From: Pandoraea pnomenusa
Lineage (GTDB): Bacteria; Pseudomonadota; Gammaproteobacteria; Burkholderiales; Burkholderiaceae
Length of the DNA stretch: 64,000 nt
Direction: 5' to 3'
NCBI RefSeq assembly: GCF_000767615.3
Contig: NZ_CP009553.3
Span: 2,356,001 to 2,420,000, forward strand
Shown: one piece after another, positions 1-7,934 of the stretch
How the letters are laid out: the number at the start of each line of letters is the position of its first letter
Numbering within the stretch: position 1 is the first letter of the stretch
The notes under the pieces: model-generated
What the model saw: the letters and a program-made list of their open reading frames with translations, nothing else
What the model was told of the DNA's origin: nothing
Databases searched by the model: none
Position numbers and translations under genes: made by a program

Positions 1-2803
1 TGAAGATGTTGTTGTCTCCCCGCGTGAGCCACACCCCGAACAGGGCCGACATGATGCTCATCGGCACGATCATGATCACGGCCAAAGGCAGCGTCAGGCT
101 CTCGTACTGCGCGGCAAGTACCAGGAACACCAGCAGCACGGAGATCGGGAACACCCACAGCGCCGAGTCGCCCGCGAGAATCTGCTGATACGTCAGGTCC
201 GTCCATTCGAACTTCACGCCGCGCGGCAGCGTCTCGGCGGCGATGCGCTCGACGGCCGCCTGCGCCTGGCCCGACGAATAGCCCGGTGCCGGGCCGCCGT
301 TGACGTCGGCGGCGGTGTATCCGTTGTAACGCACCACCATTTCCGGACCGTAGGTCGGCGTGACCTTCACCAGCGAGGAGAGCGGCACCATGTCGCCACT
401 GCTGTTGCGTGTCTTGAGCAGACCGATGTCCTCGGCATGGGCGCGGAACGGCGCATCGGCCTGCACGCGCACCTGGTACACCCGGCCGAACTTGTTGAAG
501 TCGTTCACGTACAGCGAGCCGAGGTAGATCTGCATGGTGTCGAACACGTCGGTGATCGGCACACCAAGCTGCTTGGCCTTGACGCGATCGAGGTCCACGT
601 TCAGTTGCGGCACGTTGATCTGATACGACGAGAACGTCGGGCCCAGTTCCTTCGTCTGCGAGGCCTTCTTGATGAACGCCTGTGTCGCATTGTTGAGCGC
701 CTCGTAACCCAGCGCGCCGCGGTCTTCGATCTGCAGCTTGAAGCCGCCGAGCGTGCCCAGACCCATCACCGGCGGGGGCGGGAACACGGCGATGAACGAA
801 TCCTTGTTCTTCGAGTACTCGGCGTTGAGCTTCGCCGCGATGGCGGCGGCCGACATCGACTTGTCCTTGCGTTCGGCAAACGGCTTGAGCGTGATGAAGG
901 CGATACCCGCCGACGACGAGTTCGTGAAGCCGTTGACCGACAGGCCCGGGAATGCCACGGAGCTCTTCACGCCGGGGATCTTCAGCGCAATGTCGGTCAT
1001 GTCGCGGATCACCTTCTCCGTGCGATCGAGCGATGCGCCGTTGGGCAACTGCGCGAACGCCACGAGGTACTCCTTGTCCTGGGCGGGCACGAAGCCACCC
1101 GGTACCACTTTGCCCAGCAGGATCGTCGCGCCGATGAGCACGGCGAAGATCGCCATCATGAGTGCCTTGCGACCGATCACGCGCGTCACGCCCTGGCCGT
1201 ACTTCTCCGAGCCGCGATGGAATACACGGTTGAACGCCCGGAAGAAGCCGCCGAGATAGCGGTTCATCTGGCGGGTGAGCCAGTCGGGCTCGGCGTGATG
1301 GTCCTTGAGCAGCAGGGCAGCCATGGCCGGCGACAGCGTGAGCGAGTTGAACGCGGAGATCACCGTCGAGATGGCGATGGTCATCGCGAACTGCTTGTAG
1401 AACTGTCCCGTGAGGCCGGACATGAACGCGAGCGGCACGAACACGGCCACGAGCGTGAGCGCGATCGCGATGATCGGCCCGCTCACTTCGCGCATGGCCT
1501 GATATGTCGCCTCCTTGGGCGAGAGCCCGGCCGCGATGTTGCGCTCCACGTTCTCGACGACCACGATGGCGTCGTCGACCACGATCCCGATGGCGAGCAC
1601 CATCCCGAACAGCGACAACGCATTGATCGAGTAGCCGAAGCCGAGCAACAGCGCGAAGGTGCCCACGATCGACACCGGCACGGCCAGCAGCGGAATGATC
1701 GACGCACGCCACGTCTGCAGGAACACGATCACCACGATCACCACGAGGGCGATAGCCTCGAGCAGCGTGTGAATCACGGCCTTGATCGACGAGCGCACGA
1801 ACTGCGTCGGGTCGTACTCGATGCGGTACTCGACGCCCGGCGGCATGTCTTTTTGCAGATCGGCCATCGCCGCGCGAACCTCGTCGGAGATTTGCAGCGA
1901 GTTCGCCCCCGGCGACTGGTTGATACCGAGACCCACGGCCGGCTTGTTGTCGAGCAACGAGCGCAGGCTGTACGACGACGCGTCGAGTTGCACGCGCGCC
2001 ACGTCGCCCAGATGCGTGACCGCACCGTCCGGCGAGGTCTTCAGGATGATGTCGCGGAACTCTTCTTCCGTGTTCAGGCGACCGCGTGCGTTCACGTTCA
2101 GTTGCAGCGGCGTGTTCGGGCCGGCCGGTGTCGCGCCGATCACTCCGGCCGCGACCTGCACGTTCTGCTCGCGAATTGCCTTGACCACGTCGGACGCCGT
2201 CAGGCCGCGCTGTGCAACCTTGGCGGGATCGAGCCACACGCGCATCGAGTAGTCGCCCGCGCCCCACAACTGGACTTCACCCACGCCCTGGATGCGCGAG
2301 AGCCGATCCTTGACGTTGATCAGCGCGTAGTTGCGCAGGTACGTCATGTCGTAGCGATTGTTCGGCGAAATCAGGTGCACCACCATCGTGAGCGTCGGCG
2401 ACGACTTGATGGTCGTGACCCCCAGGCGTTGCACGTCGTCCGGCAAGCGCGGCAACGCTTGCGCCACGCGGTTCTGCACGAGCTGCTGGGCCTTGTCGGG
2501 GTCGGTGCCCAGACGGAAGGTCACGGTCGTGGTGAGGTTGCCGTCGCTGTTCGCCTGCGACTGCATGTACAGCATGTTTTCCACGCCGTTGATCTGCTCT
2601 TCGAGCGGCGACGCAACGGTTTCGGCGATCACTTTCGGGTTCGCGCCGGGGTACTGGGCATGCACGACGACCGACGGCGGGACCACTTCCGGGTACTCCG
2701 AAATCGGCAGCTGGAACACGGCGATCAGGCCGGCCAGCAGCGTGACGACCGAAAGAACCCCCGCGAAGATGGGCCGGTCGATAAAGAATTTTGAGATGTT
2801 CAT
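1..2803 (-). CDS. bpeF: RND multidrug efflux pump, inner-membrane subunit (MexF/BpeF/CeoB type), partial
   Basis: Proton-driven inner-membrane pump of a tripartite efflux system. The first about 934 codons are present; the C-terminus lies beyond base 1. Translation from the ATG at 2803 begins MNISKFFIDRPIFAGVLSVV, the first transmembrane helix typical of the MexF/BpeF/CeoB branch. The TM4 segment GIVVDDAIVVVENVER, around residue 408, carries the paired aspartates used for proton relay in AcrB-type pumps. The gene follows the membrane-fusion gene by 38 bases on the same strand, and a lipase-like gene and a divergent LysR gene precede that pair. This is the llpE-bpeE-bpeF-oprC (ceo) arrangement known from Burkholderia, so an outer-membrane channel gene is expected just outside the window. 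Substrates such as chloramphenicol, trimethoprim and fluoroquinolones are inferred from the family only. Confidence 0.93.
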   Translation of the reverse strand, partial: MNISKFFIDRPIFAGVLSVVTLLAGLIAVFQLPISEYPEVVPPSVVVHAQYPGANPKVIAETVASPLEEQINGVENMLYMQSQANSDGNLTTTVTFRLGTDPDKAQQLVQNRVAQALPRLPDDVQRLGVTTIKSSPTLTMVVHLISPNNRYDMTYLRNYALINVKDRLSRIQGVGEVQLWGAGDYSMRVWLDPAKVAQRGLTASDVVKAIREQNVQVAAGVIGATPAGPNTPLQLNVNARGRLNTEEEFRDIILKTSPDGAVTHLGDVARVQLDASSYSLRSLLDNKPAVGLGINQSPGANSLQISDEVRAAMADLQKDMPPGVEYRIEYDPTQFVRSSIKAVIHTLLEAIALVVIVVIVFLQTWRASIIPLLAVPVSIVGTFALLLGFGYSINALSLFGMVLAIGIVVDDAIVVVENVERNIAAGLSPKEATYQAMREVSGPIIAIALTLVAVFVPLAFMSGLTGQFYKQFAMTIAISTVISAFNSLTLSPAMAALLLKDHHAEPDWLTRQMNRYLGGFFRAFNRVFHRGSEKYGQGVTRVIGRKALMMAIFAVLIGATILLGKVVPGGFVPAQDKEYLVAFAQLPNGASLDRTEKVIRDMTDIALKIPGVKSSVAFPGLSVNGFTNSSSAGIAFITLKPFAERKDKSMSAAAIAAKLNAEYSKNKDSFIAVFPPPPVMGLGTLGGFKLQIEDRGALGYEALNNATQAFIKKASQTKELGPTFSSYQINVPQLNVDLDRVKAKQLGVPITDVFDTMQIYLGSLYVNDFNKFGRVYQVRVQADAPFRAHAEDIGLLKTRNSSGDMVPLSSLVKVTPTYGPEMVVRYNGYTAADVNGGPAPGYSSGQAQAAVERIAAETLPRGVKFEWTDLTYQQILAGDSALWVFPISVLLVFLVLAAQYESLTLPLAVIMIVPMSIMSALFGVWLTRGDNNIF

Positions 2804-2841
2804 GACGAAACTCTGGGGTGTCGTTCAGGGCGTCGCATCGA

Positions 2842-4116
2842 TTACGAGCGCGACGCCGTTGCCGCGGTGGCCGTGGCCGCCTGGGCAGGTTTGGCCGGCT
2901 TGGCCGGTTTGGCCGCCGGAGCGGCCGGTGCAGCGTCGGCCACGGCAATGTCGTGACCGTCGCCGGTGTCGCCCGCCATCTTCACGGTCTTGGGCGTCAC
3001 CGGGTCGCCAGGGCGCACGCGTTGCAGGCCGTTGACCACGATGCGCTCGCCTTCCTTCAGGCCGCCGGCGATTTCCACCAGCCCCCCGTGGCGCTCGCCA
3101 AGCTGGACTTCGCGGTACTGCACCTTGTTGGCCGGATCGACCACGAGCACGAACTTCTTGCTCTGGTCGGTGCCGATGGCGGCTTCATCCACGAGCAGCG
3201 CGGGGTGCGGCTCGCCGCCGCCGACCCGAATGCGAGCGTACAGTCCCGGCACCAGCGCGCCGTCGGCGTTGTCGAAGCGTGCGCGCACGCGGATGGTCCC
3301 CGACGTGGTGTCGAAGCGGTTGTCCACCGAGTACACGGTGCCCTTGCGCGAATAGCCCGACTCGTTGGCCAGGCCCAGGTCGACCGGCACGCCGCTCTTG
3401 CCCGTATCGCGTGCGAGGTAGCGCAGATACGTTTGTTCGTCGACATCGAATGCGGCATACATCGGCGAGACCGAGACCACCGTGGTCAGGGCCGGCGACT
3501 GTGCGCCGGCCGAGACTGTGTTGCCGACGGTGATTTCCGCGCGCGACACGCGTCCGGCCACCGGCGCCACGATCTGGGTGTAACCGAGATTGATGCGTGC
3601 TGTCTCGAGCGCCGCACGCGCGGCCTTCACATTGGCCGCCGCTTCGCGTGCGGCGTTTTCCTTCTGATCGAAGTCTTTCTTCGCGATGGCGTTGTCGGCG
3701 ATCAGGCGCTGCGCACGTGCGAGGTCGGTGCTGGTAAACACATCGCGTGCCTGCGCCGATGCGAGTTGCGCGGCCGCGCGGTCGACTTCCGCCGCGTACG
3801 GGCGCGGGTCGATCGTGAAGAGCGGGTCGCCCTTTTTCACGAGTTGCCCGTCCTTGAAGTGCACGGCCGTGATGGTGCCCGACACGAGCGGCTTGATGTC
3901 GACGCGGTCCACGGCGTCGAGCCTGCCCGAGTAGCTTTGCCAGTCGGTCACGGTGCGCGAGATGACGTTGGCGACATCGACCTCGACGGTCGGCATGACT
4001 TGCGCGGCGGGGGGCGTGCTGGCGTCGACGCGCACGACGGTCAGCGTGCCGATGGCCACGAGCGCGGCGGTCGCGGCGGCGGCAATGAGTACGGGTTTGC
4101 GAGCGAGGGTGGTCAT
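2842..4116 (-). CDS. bpeE: RND efflux periplasmic adaptor (membrane fusion protein, MexE/BpeE/CeoA type)
   Basis: Periplasmic adaptor that joins the RND pump to an outer-membrane channel; 424 aa, normal for the family. One N-terminal hydrophobic segment (residues 8-26) fits a signal anchor. The biotinyl-lipoyl half motif is visible at VDIKPLVSGTITAVHFKDGQ (about residues 72-91), followed by an alpha-helical hairpin rich in Ala and Asp/Glu and a beta-barrel region. The C-terminal 45 residues are a low-complexity Ala/Pro/Lys tail with KPAKPAKPA repeats, encoded by a 9-bp direct repeat at 2890-2916. The start at 4116 has GGAGA ten bases upstream. The gene lies 28 bases after llpE and 38 bases before the pump gene, so the three are very likely one operon. 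Confidence 0.93.
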   Translation of the reverse strand: MTTLARKPVLIAAAATAALVAIGTLTVVRVDASTPPAAQVMPTVEVDVANVISRTVTDWQSYSGRLDAVDRVDIKPLVSGTITAVHFKDGQLVKKGDPLFTIDPRPYAAEVDRAAAQLASAQARDVFTSTDLARAQRLIADNAIAKKDFDQKENAAREAAANVKAARAALETARINLGYTQIVAPVAGRVSRAEITVGNTVSAGAQSPALTTVVSVSPMYAAFDVDEQTYLRYLARDTGKSGVPVDLGLANESGYSRKGTVYSVDNRFDTTSGTIRVRARFDNADGALVPGLYARIRVGGGEPHPALLVDEAAIGTDQSKKFVLVVDPANKVQYREVQLGERHGGLVEIAGGLKEGERIVVNGLQRVRPGDPVTPKTVKMAGDTGDGHDIAVADAAPAAPAAKPAKPAKPAQAATATAATASRS

Positions 4117-4144
4117 TATTGAATATCTCCGGGATCGGATGGAC

Positions 4145-5074
4145 TCACTGGGTAGGGCCGGCGGCGGGCGGCGCCAGCCGGCGTGTCAGGAACGCGGCCA
4201 CCTCCCGCAATGCGGCGGGAAGCGCGGCCAGACCGTGATGGGATGCGCTGCGATGGCGCGTGACCTGCGTCGGCACGCCTGCGGCGATGAGCTCGGCGGC
4301 ATACTTTTCGGCTTCGACGTGCAGCAGGTCGTGTTCCGCGGATGCGATCAGCGTGGCCGGCAGACCGGCCAGCCGACGCGATTCGAGCGGCGCGGCGTAG
4401 GGATGCAGGCGCTGCGTCGCATGCGGCAGATACTTGCGGTAGCACTGCGCGCACTCGCTCGCCTCGATGTCGCTGGGCGTGCGGCCGTCGGCCAGGCGCG
4501 TCATGCTCGGATCAAGCAGCGGGGCGAGCAGGGCCTGCGCCGAGATGGCGATCTCGCCGCGATCCCGGGCGATCATCGTGAGCGCGGTGGCGATGTTCCC
4601 GCCGGCATCGTGACCGGCAACCGCCAGGCGGCGCGGGCTGGCACCGTACCGGCGGGCATGGCGTTGCAGCCAGCGCGCGGCGTTCCAGGCGTCCTCGGGC
4701 GCGGCCGGAAACGGATGCTCGGGCGCGAGCGAGTAGCCGACCGAGACGACGAGCGCCGGTACATGGGTGGCGAGATATCGGGCGGCCGCATCGCCGTCGT
4801 CGAGCGAACCGGCGCAGAAGCCGCCGCCGTGGAAGTACAGGACGGCGGGCAGGTGCGCTTCGAGCGGCACGACCACGCCCGGTTGTCCCGCATGCGCGTG
4901 GGCCGCGCCCACCGATGCGGAGGGTCCCATCGGGCGGTACAGGCGCAACGTGACCGGACCCACGTGGCCGGCGATGCTCACTTCCTCGATACGCAGTCCG
5001 TCGTCGTTGCCCGGGCGACGGGTATGCGTCGTCGTTCCCTTGCTTCCCGATTGCGGCTTGGCGTTGCTGGACAT
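4145..5074 (-). CDS. llpE: Alpha/beta-hydrolase-fold protein, LlpE-like
   Basis: First gene of the efflux operon, 309 aa from the ATG at 5074; a 48-codon upstream extension of the open frame is unlikely because it covers the promoter region. The fold is that of hormone-sensitive-lipase-like (family IV) hydrolases: an oxyanion-hole motif HGGGF, and near the C-terminus AEHDLL and SHHG, where the catalytic Asp and His of the family sit. The nucleophile elbow, normally GDSAGG, reads GHDAGG, so the usual Ser is replaced by Asp. In Burkholderia the gene at this place is llpE, a lipase-like gene of unknown role co-transcribed with bpeEF-oprC or ceoAB-opcM. Hydrolase activity should not be assumed. 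The fold is secure; the role is unknown. Confidence 0.85.
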   Translation of the reverse strand: MSSNAKPQSGSKGTTTHTRRPGNDDGLRIEEVSIAGHVGPVTLRLYRPMGPSASVGAAHAHAGQPGVVVPLEAHLPAVLYFHGGGFCAGSLDDGDAAARYLATHVPALVVSVGYSLAPEHPFPAAPEDAWNAARWLQRHARRYGASPRRLAVAGHDAGGNIATALTMIARDRGEIAISAQALLAPLLDPSMTRLADGRTPSDIEASECAQCYRKYLPHATQRLHPYAAPLESRRLAGLPATLIASAEHDLLHVEAEKYAAELIAAGVPTQVTRHRSASHHGLAALPAALREVAAFLTRRLAPPAAGPTQ

Positions 5075-5216
5075 ATGGCTTTGGGCTCGCGCGAGCGATG
5101 CCCCTCTGATGACATTCGATGGAGCGAAGTCTAGAGGCCACGGACATCCGGATAAACGCCTATAATTTGGCAACACTGTTCGGCCAGCTCGACTAATCGA
5201 CCTGAGCCTTGCGGGC

Positions 5217-5243
5217 ATTGGCTTATGCCGTCGACCAATAAGC
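5217..5243. promoter_or_regulatory. Probable LysR-type operator between llpE and bpeT
   Basis: GCTTAT (5221-5226) and ATAAGC (5238-5243) form a perfect inverted repeat with an 11-base spacer, giving the T-N11-A core of LysR-family sites. A second overlapping repeat pairs ATTGG (5217-5221) with CCAAT (5235-5239). It lies 71 bases upstream of bpeT and 147 bases upstream of llpE. A consensus -10 hexamer TATAAT occurs at 5161-5166 on the plus strand. Binding by BpeT is inferred. Confidence 0.55.
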
Positions 5244-5313
5244 TTAGGCGTTCGGCATTGCCGCGAAATTCGCGGATCGGTCAGTGCAACCGCGTTTTCA
5301 TTGGGGAAATATC

Positions 5314-6339
5314 ATGGATCGCTTGCAAGCGATGCAGGTCTTCACGCGAGTGGTCGAGGCGAACAGCTTTTCGCGCGCGGCCGACAATCTCGGGTTGCCG
5401 CGCACCTCGGTGACCACGATCATCCAGAACCTCGAGTCGCATCTGGGCACGCGCCTGTTGCAGCGCACGACCCGGCGACTCAACCTCACGCCCGACGGCG
5501 CCGCGTATTACGAGCGATGCCTGCGAATTCTCGCGGACATCGAAGAGACGGAATCGTCGTTTCGCGAGAGCAGCCAGCGCGTGCGCGGCAAGTTGCGCAT
5601 CGACATGCCGGGCTCGCTCGGCAAGCTGGTGGTGCTGCCGTCGCTGTGCGAATTTCACGACCGCTACCCGGAAATCGAGCTCATGGTCGGCATGGGCGAC
5701 AAACCCGTCGACCTGATTCAGGAAGGCGTCGATTGCGTGCTGCGCGTGGGCACGCTGCAGGATTCGAGCCTCGTGGCGCGCCGTGTCGGGTTGTTCCAGA
5801 GTCTGACGTGCGCATCGCCCGCGTATCTCGAGCGCATGGGCATGCCGCATACGTTGGAGGATCTGCAGCGGCACACCGCCGTGCACTACTTCTCGAGTCG
5901 CACGGGCCGGGTGATCGATGAGCAGTTCCTCGTCGACGGCAAGGAGGTCGAAATCCACATGCAGGGTTCGGTCGCCGTGAACGACGCCGAAGCCTATCTC
6001 CAACTCGGGCTGGCGGGCTTCGGCACGGTGCAACTGGCGCGCTTCATGGCGCTGCCGTATCTCCAGTCGGGGCAACTGGTCGAGATCCTGCATCAGTGGA
6101 AGCCACCGCCCATGCCCATTTCCGCCGTCTATCCCCATAACCGCCATCTGTCGCCGAAAGTGCGCGTATTTGTCGACTTCATCGCTGAACTTTTCGAGCG
6201 ATGCCCGTTGTTGCAGGGGCTCGACGAGACCGCCGGGCAGTGCAAGCCCACGGTCGCGGCGGCCGACGCGGAGGGCAAGGCCAACGATCGCTGGGCCGCC
6301 TACGGCACCGAGATGGCGCCGCAGGAGGTTGTGGTTTGA
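5314..6339 (+). CDS. bpeT: LysR-family regulator of the adjacent efflux operon (BpeT/CeoR type)
   Basis: Transcription factor, 341 aa. The N-terminal winged helix-turn-helix (about residues 1-60) starts MDRLQAMQVFTRVVEANSFS and contains the recognition region LPRTSVTTIIQNLESHLGTR. It is followed by a periplasmic-binding-protein-like effector domain of the CrgA/PBP2 kind. The ATG at 5314 was preferred over one 30 bases upstream because family members start at MDRL. It is divergent from llpE-bpeE-bpeF, exactly as bpeT and ceoR are in Burkholderia, where this regulator activates the pump. The C-terminal 35 residues beyond the effector domain are Ala/Glu-rich and variable. The stop codon overlaps the TTG start of the next gene, so the two are probably translated together. 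Confidence 0.9.
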   Translation: MDRLQAMQVFTRVVEANSFSRAADNLGLPRTSVTTIIQNLESHLGTRLLQRTTRRLNLTPDGAAYYERCLRILADIEETESSFRESSQRVRGKLRIDMPGSLGKLVVLPSLCEFHDRYPEIELMVGMGDKPVDLIQEGVDCVLRVGTLQDSSLVARRVGLFQSLTCASPAYLERMGMPHTLEDLQRHTAVHYFSSRTGRVIDEQFLVDGKEVEIHMQGSVAVNDAEAYLQLGLAGFGTVQLARFMALPYLQSGQLVEILHQWKPPPMPISAVYPHNRHLSPKVRVFVDFIAELFERCPLLQGLDETAGQCKPTVAAADAEGKANDRWAAYGTEMAPQEVVV

Positions 6340-6872
6340 CCCGGCAGCGGGCGGCGCGGGTTCGCCTCGCGACGCCGGCGGATGTGCCTGCGATGGCGGT
6401 CGTGGAGCGCAGCGCGGCGGCGCGCTTTCGAACCTTGCCCGAGTTGGCCTGGCTGGCCGACGGCGAGCCGATCGCGGCAGCGGACCAGCTCGCGTGGATC
6501 GCCGCCGGCACCGCGTGGGTCGCGACCGACCCCGACGATGCCCCGGTCGGATTGCTCGATGCCGAAGTCTTCGGCACCGCGCTCCATGTCTGGGAGCTGT
6601 CGGTGCATCGGTCGTGGCAGGGCAGGGGGATCGGGCGCGCATTGCTCGACGCGGCGATCGGGCATGCCTGCGAGGCCGGACTTGGTGCCGTGACCCTGAC
6701 CACGTTCCGGGATGTCGCATGGAATGCGCCGTTCTACGCCCGCGCGGGCTTCGAGACGATCAACGACGACACCTTGTGCGCGCGTTTGCGCGCGGTACTG
6801 GCACGCGAGCGCGCCGCGGGACTTTCTCCTGCACGGCGCTGCGCCATGCGGCGCCGACTGGTCACCGGATAG
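6336..6872 (+). CDS. GNAT-family N-acetyltransferase
   Basis: Acetyl-CoA-dependent acyltransferase fold, 178 aa. The acetyl-CoA binding motif A is visible as SWQGRGIGRALLDAAI (Q/R-x-x-G-x-G/A type), preceded by the beta4 strand WELSVH and followed by the typical C-terminal element NAPFYARAGFE. I start it at the TTG at 6336: an AGGAGG box at 6323-6328 lies seven bases upstream, and this TTG overlaps the bpeT stop (TTGA). The first ATG in the frame (6201) lies deep inside bpeT and would add 45 residues of out-of-frame shadow. The substrate is unknown; position next to an efflux regulator might suggest drug modification, but nothing in the sequence shows that. Confidence 0.8.
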   Translation: MTRQRAARVRLATPADVPAMAVVERSAAARFRTLPELAWLADGEPIAAADQLAWIAAGTAWVATDPDDAPVGLLDAEVFGTALHVWELSVHRSWQGRGIGRALLDAAIGHACEAGLGAVTLTTFRDVAWNAPFYARAGFETINDDTLCARLRAVLARERAAGLSPARRCAMRRRLVTG

Positions 6873-6945
6873 CCGTTCGCGCGGCCCGCTGAATTGCCGC
6901 CTTCTCCGCCCTCTCAATCTCCTCCATCTCCTCCGCGGTCCCACC

Positions 6946-7017
6946 GTTCCAACCGTTCCCATCGGTTCCGCGTTTTCCGCCTTTCCCGCGTTTCCCGCGT
7001 TTCCCACGTTTCCCGCC
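6946..7017. repeat. Degenerate 9-bp tandem repeat, eight copies
   Basis: Eight consecutive 9-base units related to TTTCCCGCG; the units at 6982-6990 and 6991-6999 are identical and the outer ones are degenerate. The repeat sits in the pyrimidine-rich spacer between the GNAT gene and the next gene. A hypothetical minus-strand translation would give GKR-like repeats, but there is no sign that it is a gene. Confidence 0.85.
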
Positions 7018-7133
7018 TTTGCTCGCGTCGCTTTTTGCGTCGGACGGCCCGCCACGTGTGGGCGATTCGTGCATGCCGCGACATGGGCGCGATGCGACAC
7101 TGAGTCCCTCTTTTCCATAACACCGGGGACGCC

Positions 7134-7934
7134 ATGCGGGGTGCCGCCGCAACCGTCGCATCACTTCAGTGGCCATGTGCCGACACAGACCCCGCCGCGC
7201 CGCGGCCGGGGCTTGCGATGCGTGTCGACGCGCTTGACATCGCGCTGGGCCGGATCGACGCGGCCGACGCCGCCGCGCGGCACAAGGCGATGCATGCGTT
7301 TCTCGCTAGCGGCCGCGGCGCATGCGACGCGCCATGGCTCACGCATTTCCGGACGACGGAACACGACAGCCAGTCGCTGGCAAAGGCGCTTCACGTTTGC
7401 CACGTCGCCTCGCAGCCGCATGGGCTGACGTTCGTGCGGGATACCTTTGGCCAGGCACGTGTCGACACCTGGGTGCGCGATGTGTTGTCGCAACTGCGTG
7501 CCGACGCGCGCGACGCATTGTTTCTCTGGCGGCCGCATCCCGGGAGCGATGCCGATTTGCCTCGCGTGCTGTCGTCGGGCGTGGTGACGCTCGCCGTGCC
7601 CGGAACACCGGGCTGTCGCGTGCCGTTGTTGGCGCCGTGCGTGCGAGACGCGGGCCTCGACCTGACGCCGGACGAGATGGCGCAGGTGCTCACGACGCCA
7701 TGCGTCCGTCACCGCATGGACGGCAGGGGCACCGTGCTGTACGCCCTGACGCAGACGGCCCTGGACGACGACGGCAAGGCCGCCGCGGCCGGGCTCGTGG
7801 ATCTCGTGCGGGCGTTCGACGGCAGCCTGCCGTGTGCGCTGCACGACCTCGAGTCGCGCGGATTGTTAAGGGAATTGCGACGTCTCGCATTCAATACGCA
7901 GTCGACCAAGGAGAGTCTGCATGCTGGTCAATGA
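7134..7934 (+). CDS. Uncharacterised protein, short paralogue of the downstream gene product
   Basis: I do not recognise the family. It is a 266-aa protein, predicted soluble, with no signal peptide or membrane segment. Its central part (about residues 85-235) aligns by eye with residues 83-235 of the next protein: VCHVAS against TCHIAS, a shared GQ and LxxLxxxAR helix, VTLAVPGTPGCRVPLLA against IVLTAPGVGLRCPLTTA, LTPDEMAQVL against LTQAEAVSLL, and ALDDDGK against ALDGDGK. It lacks the C-terminal helical array of that protein. The start at 7134 has GGGGA nearby; an in-frame ATG at 7218 is the alternative. The last 14 bases overlap the next gene, so the two are an operon. Confidence 0.7.
   Translation: MRGAAATVASLQWPCADTDPAAPRPGLAMRVDALDIALGRIDAADAAARHKAMHAFLASGRGACDAPWLTHFRTTEHDSQSLAKALHVCHVASQPHGLTFVRDTFGQARVDTWVRDVLSQLRADARDALFLWRPHPGSDADLPRVLSSGVVTLAVPGTPGCRVPLLAPCVRDAGLDLTPDEMAQVLTTPCVRHRMDGRGTVLYALTQTALDDDGKAAAAGLVDLVRAFDGSLPCALHDLESRGLLRELRRLAFNTQSTKESLHAGQ

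Noticed and set aside
437..2794. Long open frame (785 codons) on the plus strand opposite the RND pump gene
   Set aside because: It is extremely rich in Arg/His/Glu and Asp with no recognisable domain, and lies exactly antisense to a well-conserved efflux pump; a codon-bias shadow in high-GC DNA.
5281..6720. 479-codon minus-strand frame across bpeT and the GNAT gene
   Set aside because: Shadow frame spanning two well-supported plus-strand genes.
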